64,000 nucleotides of DNA from Rhodococcus sp. CH91 (GCF_022554085.1 NZ_JAKFYR010000002.1:558001-622000); one strand, 5' to 3'. Positions 21,429 through 33,781 are shown, counted from the first letter of the stretch. The notes: generated from the sequence alone by a model not told the origin. Numbers and translations: made by a program.

Positions 21429-22574
21429 TCATCGCCCGCCGGGTCGAGACGTTCGCCACAGCGGAAGCGAGCGCAGGATCGTGCCGCGCAACGGCGCCGG
21501 CAGCACGCGGAACAGTCGCCACATGGTGGTGGCCACGCCCGCCGCATCGTTGCGTCCCGACAGATAGGCGCGTTGCGCCGCGACCGGCAGAGCGAAGAAC
21601 GCGTCGAAGAACTCGGCCACGCCGTCACCGTCGAGGCGCAGCAGCACCCGCAGTCCCATCCGTCGCAGCATCGCGACCTCACGGGACCGGGTCGTCCACA
21701 GCACACGCTGCGGATCCGTGCCGTCGCGCATCGCCTCGACCACGGCGTCGGCGCAGGACAGTGCAGTCGCTACCGCGTAGCCGGTCGCCGGGTGCATGAG
21801 ACCGCCCCGGGCACCGTAGCCGATCACCCCGGGAGCGACCGATTCTCCCTCCACGGCGAACCGCACCCGCTCGACATCCTCGTCGCCGTCGATCCGAACT
21901 CCGCGCGCCGCGAGCCGGATCCGCAGACGTCGTTCGAGTTCGCCGAGTCCGAGCGCGGGGCGGCCCACCAGGCACGTCTCCTCGAGGATCGTGCGTCCGC
22001 CACCCACCGGCACCGCGTACAGGAACGACGGGACATCGTCGGGAGCCGTCCCGTTGTCGCGGCGCCAGTCCATGAACCACGCGGCCTGTCCGTCGAGCGC
22101 CGGTGCCGCGATCGCATCGTCGACGATCAGGCCGAATGCCGTCTGCTGGGCGCGGTGCGATCGTGCGGGAACTCCTCGCGCGTCGACGATGTGGCGGGCA
22201 CCGAGACGGCGCCCGTCCGTGAGGGTGGCACCGTCCGCGTCCACCGTGCGGGCCCGGCCGGTGACCATGGTCACCGCATCGAGTGCGAGGAAGTCCTGCA
22301 GCCGTCCGGTGTCGAGCACACGGTAGGCGCGCCCGACAGCGCGAGGACCGTGCGTCCACACCGCGGGAGTGGAGACGGCCGCCGCCACGACGGCCGGGGG
22401 CAGCCAGTCGGGGAGTTCGTCGGCCCAGGCGGCATAGGTCGCGGTCCAGCGGCGATGCGGCTGCGGGTCGACGGCCGTCACCGTCAGTCCGGCCGCGGCA
22501 GCGCGGAAGGCGAGGGCACGGCCGGCCGGACCGAGCCCGACCACGAGAACGTCGGGGGACGAGGGATCGGTCAC
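21429..22574 (-). CDS. lycopene cyclase (CrtY/CrtL family)
   Basis: FAD-dependent cyclase of 381 residues predicted to close beta-ionone rings on lycopene-type carotenoids. The N-terminal Rossmann motif VLVVGLGPAGRALAFRAAAAGL and the following ADELPDWLPP are typical of lycopene cyclases; GGGRTILEETCLVGRP and GYGARGGLMHPATGYAVA match the conserved cyclase motifs. No other carotenoid genes (crtE, crtB, crtI) lie near, so it depends on genes elsewhere. It follows ku by about 50 nt upstream on the same strand and is divergent from the ABC-F gene. Confidence 0.87.
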   Translation of the reverse strand: MTDPSSPDVLVVGLGPAGRALAFRAAAAGLTVTAVDPQPHRRWTATYAAWADELPDWLPPAVVAAAVSTPAVWTHGPRAVGRAYRVLDTGRLQDFLALDAVTMVTGRARTVDADGATLTDGRRLGARHIVDARGVPARSHRAQQTAFGLIVDDAIAAPALDGQAAWFMDWRRDNGTAPDDVPSFLYAVPVGGGRTILEETCLVGRPALGLGELERRLRIRLAARGVRIDGDEDVERVRFAVEGESVAPGVIGYGARGGLMHPATGYAVATALSCADAVVEAMRDGTDPQRVLWTTRSREVAMLRRMGLRVLLRLDGDGVAEFFDAFFALPVAAQRAYLSGRNDAAGVATTMWRLFRVLPAPLRGTILRSLPLWRTSRPGGR

Positions 22575-22635
22575 GGCGCCAGCCTAGGTGAGACGACGTA
22601 GTGCATCTCACCGCAGGAGCACGGCCGCGCCACGG

Positions 22636-22641
22636 TAAAAT
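22636..22641 (+). promoter_or_regulatory. -10 element for the ABC-F gene
   Basis: TAAAAT stands out in the GC-rich divergent gap between the lycopene cyclase and ABC-F genes. No good -35 is present 17 nt upstream. A start about 7 nt downstream would give a leader of some 60 nt; TAGGAG at 22699-22704 is the ribosome-binding site. Confidence 0.45.
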
Positions 22642-22711
22642 GAGTGGTTCGTGTGCCCGGCGTCCGCCATCATGGCACCCATCCGACTGCCTTTTCCCTA
22701 GGAGCCCGTGC

Positions 22712-24343
22712 GTGATCACCGCTACCGACCTCGAAGTCCGCGCAGGCGTGCGGACCCTGCTCACCGCTCCCGGCTCGGGGTTGCGGGTGCAGGCGGGGGA
22801 CCGGATCGGACTCGTGGGGCGCAACGGTGCCGGCAAGACCACCACCCTGCGCATCCTCGCCGGTGAGGGTGAACCCTATGCGGGCACCGTGATCCGCTCG
22901 GGCGACATCGGTTACCTGCCGCAGGATCCGAAGGAGGGCAACCTCGACGTCCTCGCCAAGGACCGGGTGCTCTCCGCGCGAGGTCTCGACGAGATCCTGC
23001 GCGGCATGGAGAAGCAGCAGGCGCTCATGGCCGAAGCGGTGGACGAGAAGATCCGCGACCGCGCCGTGCGGAAGTACGGTTCGCTCGAGGAACGCTTCGC
23101 GACCCTCGGCGGATACGTCGCCGAGTCCGAGGCCTCCCGCATCTGCCACAGTCTCGGTCTGCCCGACCGTGTCCTCGGTCAGCCGCTTCGCACCCTCTCC
23201 GGCGGTCAGCGTCGCCGTGTCGAACTGGCCAGGATCCTGTTCGCCGCCTCGGACGGCTCCGGCGGGAAGTCGGAGACGACACTGCTGCTCGACGAGCCGA
23301 CGAACCATCTCGACGCCGATTCGATCACGTGGCTGCGTGGGTTCCTGCAGAACCACGACGGCGGACTCGTCGTGATCAGTCACGACGTCGAGTTGCTCGC
23401 GGACGTGGTGAACAAGGTGTGGTTCCTCGACGCGGTGCGCGGAGAGGCCGACATCTACAACATGGGCTGGAAGAAGTATCTGGACGCGCGGGCCACCGAC
23501 GAGGCGCGTCGCCGGCGCGAGCGCGCGAACGCGGAGAAGAAGGCGTCCGCGCTGCAGAAGCAGGCGGCCAAGCTCGGGGCCAAGGCGACCAAGGCGACCG
23601 CCGCGCAGAACATGGCCAAGCGGGCGGAGAAGCTCCTCGCCGACCTCGACGACGTGCGGGTCGCCGACAAGGTGGCCAAGATCCGGTTCCCCACGCCCGC
23701 CGCGTGTGGCAAGACCCCGCTGATGGCGAAGGAACTGACCAAGGTCTACGGCTCGCTGGAGATCTTCACGGGCGTGGATCTGGCGATCGACAGGGGCAGC
23801 CGGGTCGTGGTCCTCGGACTCAACGGTGCCGGCAAGACCACCCTGTTGCGGCTGCTCGCCGGTGTCGAGCAACCGGATCTGGGAGAACTCGTGCCGGGAC
23901 ACGGGCTGAAGATCGGCTACTTCGCTCAGGAACACGACACCATCGACGACGCGGCGACGGTGTGGGAGAACATCCGCCACGCCGCGCCGGATGCCGGCGA
24001 GCAGGATCTGCGGGGCTTGCTCGGCGCGTTCATGTTCACCGGGCCGCAGCTCGAACAGCCCGCCGGCACTCTCTCCGGTGGTGAGAAGACGCGTCTGGCA
24101 CTGGCCGGTCTGGTGTCCTCCGCGGCGAACGTGCTGCTGCTCGACGAGCCGACCAACAACCTCGATCCGGTCTCGCGTGAGCAGGTTCTCGACGCTCTGC
24201 GCAGTTACGAAGGCGCCGTCGTCCTGGTCACCCACGATCCGGGCGCAGCGGAGGCGCTCGATCCCGAACGGGTGATCCTGCTTCCCGACGGAACCGAGGA
24301 CCACTGGTCGCAGGAATACCTCGAACTGATCCAGCTCGCCTGA
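22712..24343 (+). CDS. ABC-F family ATPase (Rv1473-like)
   Basis: Soluble twin-ATPase protein of 543 residues that likely acts on the ribosome rather than in transport. GTG 22712 follows TAGGAGCCC. First domain: LVGRNGAGKTTT near residue 32, LSGGQRRRVELA near 166, LLLDEPTNHLD near 190. Second domain: VLGLNGAGKTTLL near 370, LSGGEKTRLALA near 455, LLLDEPTNNLD near 475. The basic, alanine/lysine-rich linker near residues 265-310 fits the inter-domain arm of ABC-F proteins. No membrane segments. Whether it gives antibiotic protection or translational quality control cannot be told from sequence. Confidence 0.93.
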   Translation: MITATDLEVRAGVRTLLTAPGSGLRVQAGDRIGLVGRNGAGKTTTLRILAGEGEPYAGTVIRSGDIGYLPQDPKEGNLDVLAKDRVLSARGLDEILRGMEKQQALMAEAVDEKIRDRAVRKYGSLEERFATLGGYVAESEASRICHSLGLPDRVLGQPLRTLSGGQRRRVELARILFAASDGSGGKSETTLLLDEPTNHLDADSITWLRGFLQNHDGGLVVISHDVELLADVVNKVWFLDAVRGEADIYNMGWKKYLDARATDEARRRRERANAEKKASALQKQAAKLGAKATKATAAQNMAKRAEKLLADLDDVRVADKVAKIRFPTPAACGKTPLMAKELTKVYGSLEIFTGVDLAIDRGSRVVVLGLNGAGKTTLLRLLAGVEQPDLGELVPGHGLKIGYFAQEHDTIDDAATVWENIRHAAPDAGEQDLRGLLGAFMFTGPQLEQPAGTLSGGEKTRLALAGLVSSAANVLLLDEPTNNLDPVSREQVLDALRSYEGAVVLVTHDPGAAEALDPERVILLPDGTEDHWSQEYLELIQLA

Positions 24344-24350
24344 TTCTCGC

Positions 24351-24416
24351 GGATCCGCGCTCGATCGGCTCTGCTGATCGGATCCGCGCTCGATCGGCTC
24401 TGCTGATCGGATCCGC
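24351..24416. repeat. 29-bp tandem repeat, 2.3 copies
   Basis: The 29-bp unit beginning GGATCCGCGCTCGATCGG is repeated exactly at 24351-24379 and 24380-24408, followed by 8 bases of a third copy. The unit is also partly self-complementary (GCGGATCCG pairs with CGGATCCGC, CGATC with GATCG), so it can fold after the ABC-F stop codon and may act as a terminator. Confidence 0.85.
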
Positions 24417-24482
24417 TTCGCGCAGCCGCGCGGTCCTCTAGCCTGGGAGCAGGGCCTTTGGCGGAGGTGCAGGGAGGATCCG

Positions 24483-24731
24483 ATGGCGCGAAGTTCCGAT
24501 GGAGAGACGACCTACGCGAAGGGGGCCCGGGTCACGGGGGAATCGCGGGACCGCTTGCAGGAGGAACTCAAGCGTCGTTACGAGGAGGGCGCAAGTATCC
24601 GCACCCTGGCACACGAGACCGGTCGTTCCTACGGTTTCGTGCACAACGTCCTCGTGGAATCCCAGGTGAGGTTGCGTGGACGCGGCGGTCCGAACCGCCG
24701 GCGAGCGGCCCAGAGCGACGAGAAGGTGTGA
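24483..24731 (+). CDS. small helix-turn-helix protein (Rv1473A-like)
   Basis: 82-residue basic protein. ATG 24483 follows GGGAGGATCCG. The central part RRYEEGASIRTLAHETGRSYGFVHNVL (two segments around residues 30-57) is a Sin-recombinase/resolvase-like HTH, in which an ERGAS-type turn is followed by a recognition helix. The C-terminal tail is rich in arginine. The position between the ABC-F gene and AcnR matches Rv1473A. A DNA-binding role is likely; its targets are unknown. Confidence 0.85.
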   Translation: MARSSDGETTYAKGARVTGESRDRLQEELKRRYEEGASIRTLAHETGRSYGFVHNVLVESQVRLRGRGGPNRRRAAQSDEKV

Positions 24732-24754
24732 GCGTCGTCCGCGTGACGTGACGG

Positions 24755-25321
24755 TCAGTCGCGGCGGCGGACGGATTCCTCGACGAGATCGAGGACCGCG
24801 CCGAGATCCTGTTCGGCGTGCCCGGATGCGAGGCGGGCGATGAGTCCGTCGAGGACGAGGTCGAGATAGCCCAGCAGCACTTCGGTCGGTACGTCGTCGC
24901 GCAGCCGACCGGCTTCACGCTGGCGTTCGAGGCGTCCCACGGTGGCTTCGGTGAGCTCTGCCGAGTGCTGTGTCCATGCCTTCGCGAATTCGGGATCGGT
25001 TCGCAGGCGGCGCGTGATCTCGAGTCGTGTTCCCAGCCAGTCGAACTGGTCGGGTGAGGACAGCATGTCCCGCATGACCTGGACGAGACCCTCGCTGGCC
25101 GCGACGTCCGCCATGCGCTTCGCGTCTTCCTGGGCGAGCGCGAGGAAGAGACCGTCCTTGTCCTTGAAATGGTGGAAGATCGCTCCCCGGGAGAGTCCCG
25201 TGGCGTCTTCGAGCAGTCGTACGGTCGCGCCGTCGTAGCCGTACTCGGCGAAGCAGCGGCGGGCACCGTCGAGGATCTGCCTGCGGCGCGCGGCGAGATG
25301 GTCCTCACTGACCTTGGGCAC
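24755..25321 (-). CDS. acnR: AcnR, TetR-family repressor of aconitase
   Basis: 188-residue TetR protein. GTG 25321 gives MPKVSEDHLAARRRQILDGA, the typical AcnR start; frames continue upstream but contain unlikely proline/arginine sequence. The HTH is DGATVRLLEDATGLSRGAIFHHFKDKDGLF near residues 27-56. In Corynebacterium glutamicum AcnR represses acn. The gene lies just downstream of acn on the same strand, separated by a strong hairpin, and its expected operator is present in the acn promoter. Confidence 0.92.
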   Translation of the reverse strand: MPKVSEDHLAARRRQILDGARRCFAEYGYDGATVRLLEDATGLSRGAIFHHFKDKDGLFLALAQEDAKRMADVAASEGLVQVMRDMLSSPDQFDWLGTRLEITRRLRTDPEFAKAWTQHSAELTEATVGRLERQREAGRLRDDVPTEVLLGYLDLVLDGLIARLASGHAEQDLGAVLDLVEESVRRRD

Positions 25322-25348
25322 GAGCCACATCCTTTCGCTCGGGGAGAC

Positions 25349-25384
25349 GGCGGGCCCGAGACGAAGTCTCGTCCCGGGCCCGCC
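25349..25384 (-). terminator. hairpin between acn and acnR
   Basis: GGCGGGCCCG pairs with CGGGCCCGCC, with an inner CGAGAC/GTCTCG stem and a 3-nt bulge. It sits after the acn stop and just before the acnR start, so it should terminate or attenuate transcription from acn into acnR. Confidence 0.75.
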
Positions 25385-25424
25385 GCTCGCACACCGGTGT
25401 GGCCCGTGGGCCACGCGAGTGCTG

Positions 25425-29119
<3,695 letters not shown>

Positions 29120-29286
29120 CGTCCCGCTCGCCTCACGCCGCGCAGCCTCCCACGGCGGCGGGGGACGAACACACAGCAGATCGGTGAGGATAACCGTCCG
29201 CTGTTCCGCCCGGCGACCTTTCCGGCGATCTTCGTGACTGTCATGCGACCGACCCCGTGGTGTCGTACGGTTCACATGACGCTCTT
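29120..29286 (+). other. upstream part of the ripA control region
   Basis: Non-coding stretch after the Rv1476-like stop. It contains GTGACTGTCATGCGAC near 29234, with GTGAC/GTCAT elements loosely like MtrA-type direct repeats, and TACGGT near 29266 as a possible -10. None is strong enough to assign. Confidence 0.3.
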
Positions 29287-29396
29287 GGGGAAGGTGTGTC
29301 ACAACCCGGCTCGTGGGGACGCTGTCCACGACCGGTGTACGACGGCAGCGTGTGAACCGTGGGAACCCACGGTGCGCGATGCTGCCTGCCTTCCTC
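29287..29396 (+). ncRNA. candidate structured leader RNA of ripA
   Basis: About 110 nt able to fold into a closed multi-arm structure. P1 is GGGGAAGG (29287-29294) with CCTTCCTC (29389-29396), 8 bp with one G-U. Arm 2 uses CCGG/CCGG (29306-29309 with 29332-29335) capped by CGTGGG/TCCACG. Arm 3 is GGCAGC/GCTGCC (29344-29349 with 29381-29386), enclosing ACCGTGGG-AA-CCCACGGT (29356-29373). It ends about 50 nt before the ripA start. Conserved ydaO (c-di-AMP) core sequences are not visible. Existence as an RNA element is inferred from pairing alone. Confidence 0.5.
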
Positions 29397-29447
29397 GGGT
29401 GGTCCGGCCGGATGTCTCGGCCGCAGGTGCGACCGAGGGAGACGGAA

Positions 29448-31316
29448 GTGAGACGGTTCGGTATCCACGGGGGGATTCCGCGGCGGTCCGGGTCGGGGAG
29501 CGTCGGTACGGCGATCGTCGAGGCCGGTCCGGCAGCGGACCCGCCCCTGCGGCACAGATCTCCGCGCATGCGTACCGGGCGGCTTCTCGCCGGTTTCGGG
29601 CTGGTCACGGCTGTGATGCTGGCGATCACGAGTACCGCCGGCGCGGTGCCGCCACCCCCCAACCCGTCCGACACGGAGATCGATCGTGCCGGGGCCGCGG
29701 TCGCATCGGATATCGATCGCGTCGGAGGGTTGATCGTCCGGATCGCCGACGCCGACCAGCGTCTCGCGGAACTCGACGCGCAGGTGGCGATCAAGCGGGA
29801 GGACGTCAACCGTGCTCTCGTCGATCTCCAGGTCGCCCGCGACGCCGCCGATCTCGCGGAGCGCGCGGTCGCCGAGTCCCGTCGTGCTCTCGAGGATGCG
29901 GCCGGTCGGATCGCGGCTGCACAGAAGGATTTCGACGCCTTCGTCCGCGACAGCTACACCCGCGGCGCGAACTCGGTGTCGCTCTCGGCCTTCCTCGATG
30001 TGAACGGTCCCGACGACCTGCTCGACCGGGCCCAGGTCATGCGGGTGTTGTCGGCCGGGCGCACTGCCGTGCTCGATGCACTCCAGCGTGCCCGGGCGAC
30101 CGAAGCCAACTCCCACTCGCGTGCGCGCGCGGCCAAGATGGAAGCGGATGCGGCGACGGCAGCAGCGGAGCAGCGCAAGACCGAGGCCGAATCCGCGATC
30201 GTGGTCGCACGGTCGGCACTCGACCAGCAGGCCGCCGAGAAGTCCCGCATCGAGCAGGAGCGTGCCGGCGCGCAGACCGAACTCGACCTGGCGCGTGCGA
30301 ACGTCGCCGGTCTCGAAGGGCAACGCGCGCAGTATCTGGATTGGGAGCGCCGTCGCGCAGCCGAGGAAGCAGCCGCGGCAGCCGCTGCGGAGACCGCCCG
30401 TGTCGCTGCCACGGAGGCCGCCGGCCGCGTCGCCGCGGACGCCGCGGCCCGGGCACGCGCGGCCGAACTCGCGAGCGGCCGGCGGCCGCACACGCTGATC
30501 GAGGATGCGCCGGCCGGTGGTGGGGTCGCCGATGACACCGAAACGGGGGATCTCGACACCGAGACGGAGGCGCCGGGCGAGGGTAGTGGGACGGTGTCGC
30601 CGGGCGAGGGTAGTGGCACGGTATCGCCGGGCGACGGGGACGCGGGAACCGTTCCCGACGACAGCGATGCCGGGTCGCCCGGCGAGGACGTCGTGGCCAC
30701 TCCGGACGACGACGAGACCATCCCCGGGGAAGAGGACGGCACCGGCAGCGACGAGGGCGATATCGATTGGGAGAACCCCGATCCCGGTGATCCGGTGGTG
30801 GAGATACCGGGGTCCGGGACCGGCGGAACGGGTGCTCGGCCCTCGACGCCCGGTTCGGCCCCGCAGACGCCGACGCGTCCGAGTCTCACGGGCGCAGCCG
30901 CGATAGAGATCGTCGTCGATCGCGGACTGTCCCAGATCGGCGTCCCCTACGCGTGGGGCGGCGGAAACGAGAACGGCCCGACCCGCGGTATCCGTGACGG
31001 TGGCGTGGCCGACGTCCACGGGGATTTCGCCAAGGTCGGCTTCGACTGTTCCGGTCTGATGATCTACGCGTTCGCAGGCATCGGGATCTCGCTGCCGCAT
31101 TACACGGGCTACCAGTACACGGCAGGCACGCAGGTCCCGTCGTCGCAGATGAGGCGGGGTGACATGATCTTCTACGGACCCAACGCGAGCCAGCACGTCG
31201 CGTTGTATCTCGGCAACGGGGAGATGCTCGAAGCGCCGCAGTCGGGATCGTATGTGAAGATCTCGCCGGTACGCTGGGACGGAATGACACCGTACGTGGT
31301 GCGCATGGTGTCGTGA
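29448..31316 (+). CDS. ripA: RipA-type NlpC/P60 peptidoglycan endopeptidase
   Basis: Secreted D,L-endopeptidase that cleaves peptidoglycan stem peptides during septation. GTG 29448 has GAGGGAGACG upstream and gives 622 residues; ATG 29568 (582 residues) would leave a shorter signal peptide but lacks a ribosome-binding site. A signal segment LLAGFGLVTAVMLAIT ends at TAGA near residue 66. A long coiled coil (about 85-330) is followed by an acidic low-complexity linker (about 350-460). The C-terminal NlpC/P60 domain has catalytic Cys in GFDCSG (about 534), His in SQHVALYL (about 583) and Glu in MLEAP (about 594). M. tuberculosis has ripA and ripB in tandem here; no ripB is present. Confidence 0.92.
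   Translation: MRRFGIHGGIPRRSGSGSVGTAIVEAGPAADPPLRHRSPRMRTGRLLAGFGLVTAVMLAITSTAGAVPPPPNPSDTEIDRAGAAVASDIDRVGGLIVRIADADQRLAELDAQVAIKREDVNRALVDLQVARDAADLAERAVAESRRALEDAAGRIAAAQKDFDAFVRDSYTRGANSVSLSAFLDVNGPDDLLDRAQVMRVLSAGRTAVLDALQRARATEANSHSRARAAKMEADAATAAAEQRKTEAESAIVVARSALDQQAAEKSRIEQERAGAQTELDLARANVAGLEGQRAQYLDWERRRAAEEAAAAAAAETARVAATEAAGRVAADAAARARAAELASGRRPHTLIEDAPAGGGVADDTETGDLDTETEAPGEGSGTVSPGEGSGTVSPGDGDAGTVPDDSDAGSPGEDVVATPDDDETIPGEEDGTGSDEGDIDWENPDPGDPVVEIPGSGTGGTGARPSTPGSAPQTPTRPSLTGAAAIEIVVDRGLSQIGVPYAWGGGNENGPTRGIRDGGVADVHGDFAKVGFDCSGLMIYAFAGIGISLPHYTGYQYTAGTQVPSSQMRRGDMIFYGPNASQHVALYLGNGEMLEAPQSGSYVKISPVRWDGMTPYVVRMVS
30571..30624 (+). repeat. 27-bp tandem repeat within ripA
   Basis: Two in-frame 27-bp copies beginning CGCCGGGCGAGGGTAGTGG, with a truncated third, encode EGSGTVSPG twice in the linker between coiled coil and catalytic domain. 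Two substitutions separate the copies. Likely a length-variable spacer. Confidence 0.85.
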
Positions 31317-31490
31317 CGGCAAGGTTGCCGCGGCCGGGCCAGTGCCGTGGACGGGTGCTCGCATCCGGCCGGTACCGAAGGCGCCCTCCCGGTCGACGCC
31401 GGGGTGACGGCACACCGAGCCGACACCTGCCATAGTGGTGCGGCAGGTGATTTCCAGCGGAGCGACGTAGGCGAAAGCGGTGGATTGTTG

Positions 31491-32825
31491 GTGACCTCAC
31501 GCGAGGGTGGGACGTCCGGTTCGGCAACGCCGGGCAACCCGGGTGGCAATTACGGACCGAAGAACAACCAGGCTGCGACCGATCAGGCTGCGGCGGGTGC
31601 CGCACCGGCGTCGACGGACGCGCCCGCCCAGGGCACCCGACCCGACACGGCGAGCACGAACACCGGCTCACCGGCTCCGAAGAGTCCTGGTGTGAACACT
31701 ACGAAGTCCGGTGGCGCCCCCGCGAAGGCCTACGATCCGGCCGACGACGTCCGCCTCCTCGAACGGGCGATCTACGAGGTCAAACGCGTGATCGTCGGCC
31801 AGGACCTGCTGGTCGAACGGATGCTCGTCGGGGTCCTCGCCCGTGGACACGTGCTGCTCGAGGGCGTCCCCGGTGTGGCGAAGACGCTGGCCGTCGAAAC
31901 CTTCGCGAAGGTCGTCGGTGGGTCCTTCTCTCGCGTTCAGTTCACCCCGGATCTCGTCCCGACCGATCTCGTCGGTACCCGGATCTACCGGCAGGGTCGC
32001 GAGGAGTTCGACACCGAACTCGGTCCCGTCGTCGCGAACTTCGTGCTCGCCGACGAGATCAACCGTGCGCCGGCGAAGGTGCAGTCGGCGCTGCTCGAGG
32101 TGATGGCGGAACGGCACGTCACCATCGGCGGCAGGACGTTCCCGATGCCGGAACCCTTCCTCGTGATGGCGACGCAGAACCCCATCGAGAACGAGGGCGT
32201 GTATCCGCTGCCGGAGGCGCAGCGCGATCGGTTCCTGTTCAAGGTGCTCGTCGACTATCCGACGGTCGAGGAGGAACGCGAGATCGTCTACCGGATGGGT
32301 GTCGCGGCGCCCGAGCCGAAGCAGGTGCTCGACAACGAACAGCTCCTGCGGTTGCAGAAGATCGCCGGCCGTGTATTCGTGCACCATGCGCTCGTCGACT
32401 ACGTCGTGCGCGTCATCTTCGCGACCCGTCAGCCCGGTGAGCTCGGTCTGCACGACGTGCAGGGGTGGATCGCGTACGGTGCGTCGCCCCGCGCGACGCT
32501 GGGCATCATCTCCGCCTCGCGCGCGCTGGCGTTGGTGCGGGGCCGGGACTATGTGGTGCCGCAGGACATCATCGACATCATCCCCGACGTGCTCCGTCAC
32601 CGTCTCGTCCTGTCCTACGACGCACTCGCCGACGACGTGTCCGCCGATCGGATCATCACCCGCATCCTGCAGACGGTCGGCCTCCCGCAGGTCGCTCCGC
32701 AGGCGAATGTGCCGGTGCCCCCCGGCGTGCCCGGTCCGCAGCAAACCGTCGATCCTCGCACGGGGGGCGCCCCGCAGGCGCCCGTCGGTGTCCCCGGTCC
32801 GCAGGGAGGTGCGGGCCCGCGGTGA
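31491..32825 (+). CDS. moxR1: MoxR-family AAA+ ATPase
   Basis: MoxR chaperone-like ATPase, thought to work with the VWA protein encoded two genes downstream. GTG 31491 gives 444 residues; the exact start is uncertain because no strong ribosome-binding site is visible. The first 80 residues are low-complexity (Gly, Ala, Thr, Pro). The AAA+ core has Walker A GVPGVAKT at about 125-132, Walker B FVLADEINRAP near 185, sensor 1 ATQNPIE near 228 and the arginine finger region EAQRDRF. The C-terminal 45 residues are proline-rich. Its stop overlaps the DUF58 start (GTGA). Matches Rv1479 in order. Confidence 0.93.
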   Translation: MTSREGGTSGSATPGNPGGNYGPKNNQAATDQAAAGAAPASTDAPAQGTRPDTASTNTGSPAPKSPGVNTTKSGGAPAKAYDPADDVRLLERAIYEVKRVIVGQDLLVERMLVGVLARGHVLLEGVPGVAKTLAVETFAKVVGGSFSRVQFTPDLVPTDLVGTRIYRQGREEFDTELGPVVANFVLADEINRAPAKVQSALLEVMAERHVTIGGRTFPMPEPFLVMATQNPIENEGVYPLPEAQRDRFLFKVLVDYPTVEEEREIVYRMGVAAPEPKQVLDNEQLLRLQKIAGRVFVHHALVDYVVRVIFATRQPGELGLHDVQGWIAYGASPRATLGIISASRALALVRGRDYVVPQDIIDIIPDVLRHRLVLSYDALADDVSADRIITRILQTVGLPQVAPQANVPVPPGVPGPQQTVDPRTGGAPQAPVGVPGPQGGAGPR

Positions 32826-33777
32826 GCACACGTCCTCACGACGGGTCGCCACCGCGGTTCCGGTCCGGTGAGCTGCGCGATCCCGCGCTCACCGCGGCGC
32901 TTCGCACGCTCGAGCTGACCGTGCGCCGGCGTCTCGACGGCGTGCTGCACGGCGACCATCTCGGCCTGATCCCGGGGCCCGGTTCCGAACCGGGAGACGC
33001 CCGCGAGTACCAGCCGGGCGACGACGTCCGTCAGATGGACTGGTCGGTCACGGCCCGCACGACACATCCGCACGTGCGCCAGACCGTGGCGGACCGGGAA
33101 CTCGAGACCTGGCTCGCCGTCGACCTGTCGGCCAGCCTGGACTTCGGCACCGGCATGTGCGAGAAGCGCGACCTGGTGGTTGCGGCGGTGGCGGTGCTCG
33201 CTCATCTGACCATCGGCGGCGGGAACCGGATCGGGGCGGTGATCTCCACCGGAGACGACACCGTCCGGGTACCCGCCCGCGGTGGGCGACTGCACGCCCA
33301 GTCCCTGCTGCGGACGGTCGCCACGACCCCGCATCCGCCGGACGGCACGCGCGGTGATCTGCGGGGTGTCGTCGAGGCACTGCGACGCCCGCAGCGTCGG
33401 CGCGGGCTCGCCGTCGTGGTGAGCGACTTCCTGGGCCCGCTCGACTGGGAACGTTCCCTGCGGGCGCTGTCCGGACGTCACGAACTGCTCGCCGTCGAGG
33501 TTCTCGACCGCCGGGATCTCGAGCTTCCCGACCTCGGTGACGTGGTCCTGCACGACCCGGAAACGGGCCGCACCCGCGAGTTCACCACCACCCCGGAGTT
33601 GCGAGCGGACTATGCGCAGGCGGCAGCTGAGCACCGCGCCGCCGTGCACCAGGCCCTGCGCAGTTGTGGTGCTCCCGTCCTCACGCTGCGCACCGACCGC
33701 GACTGGATCGGCGATGTGGTGCGATTCGTCGCGGCTCGTCAGCACAGCTACGGCGCTGCCGCACGGCAGGGGGGACG

Positions 33778-33781
<4 letters not shown>
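32822..33781 (+). CDS. DUF58 domain protein (Rv1480-like)
   Basis: 319-residue cytoplasmic protein, GTG start overlapping the moxR stop. The DUF58 signature appears as [23 protein letters not shown] near residues 57-80. The remainder resembles a von Willebrand A-like fold: [12 protein letters not shown] at about 98-109 holds a DxSxS metal-ion site, and [10 protein letters not shown] near 200 fits the second conserved strand. DUF58 proteins are found between MoxR and VWA membrane proteins and probably link the ATPase to its partner. The stop overlaps the next start (ATGA). Confidence 0.9.

Noticed and set aside
29287-29396. Canonical ydaO (c-di-AMP) riboswitch before ripA
   Set aside because: The context is right, but the conserved ydaO core segments could not be found by eye. 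I kept it only as an unassigned structured leader.
30571-30624. Phase-variable repeat in ripA
   Set aside because: The unit is 27 bp and in frame, so changes in copy number alter linker length but would not switch the gene off.
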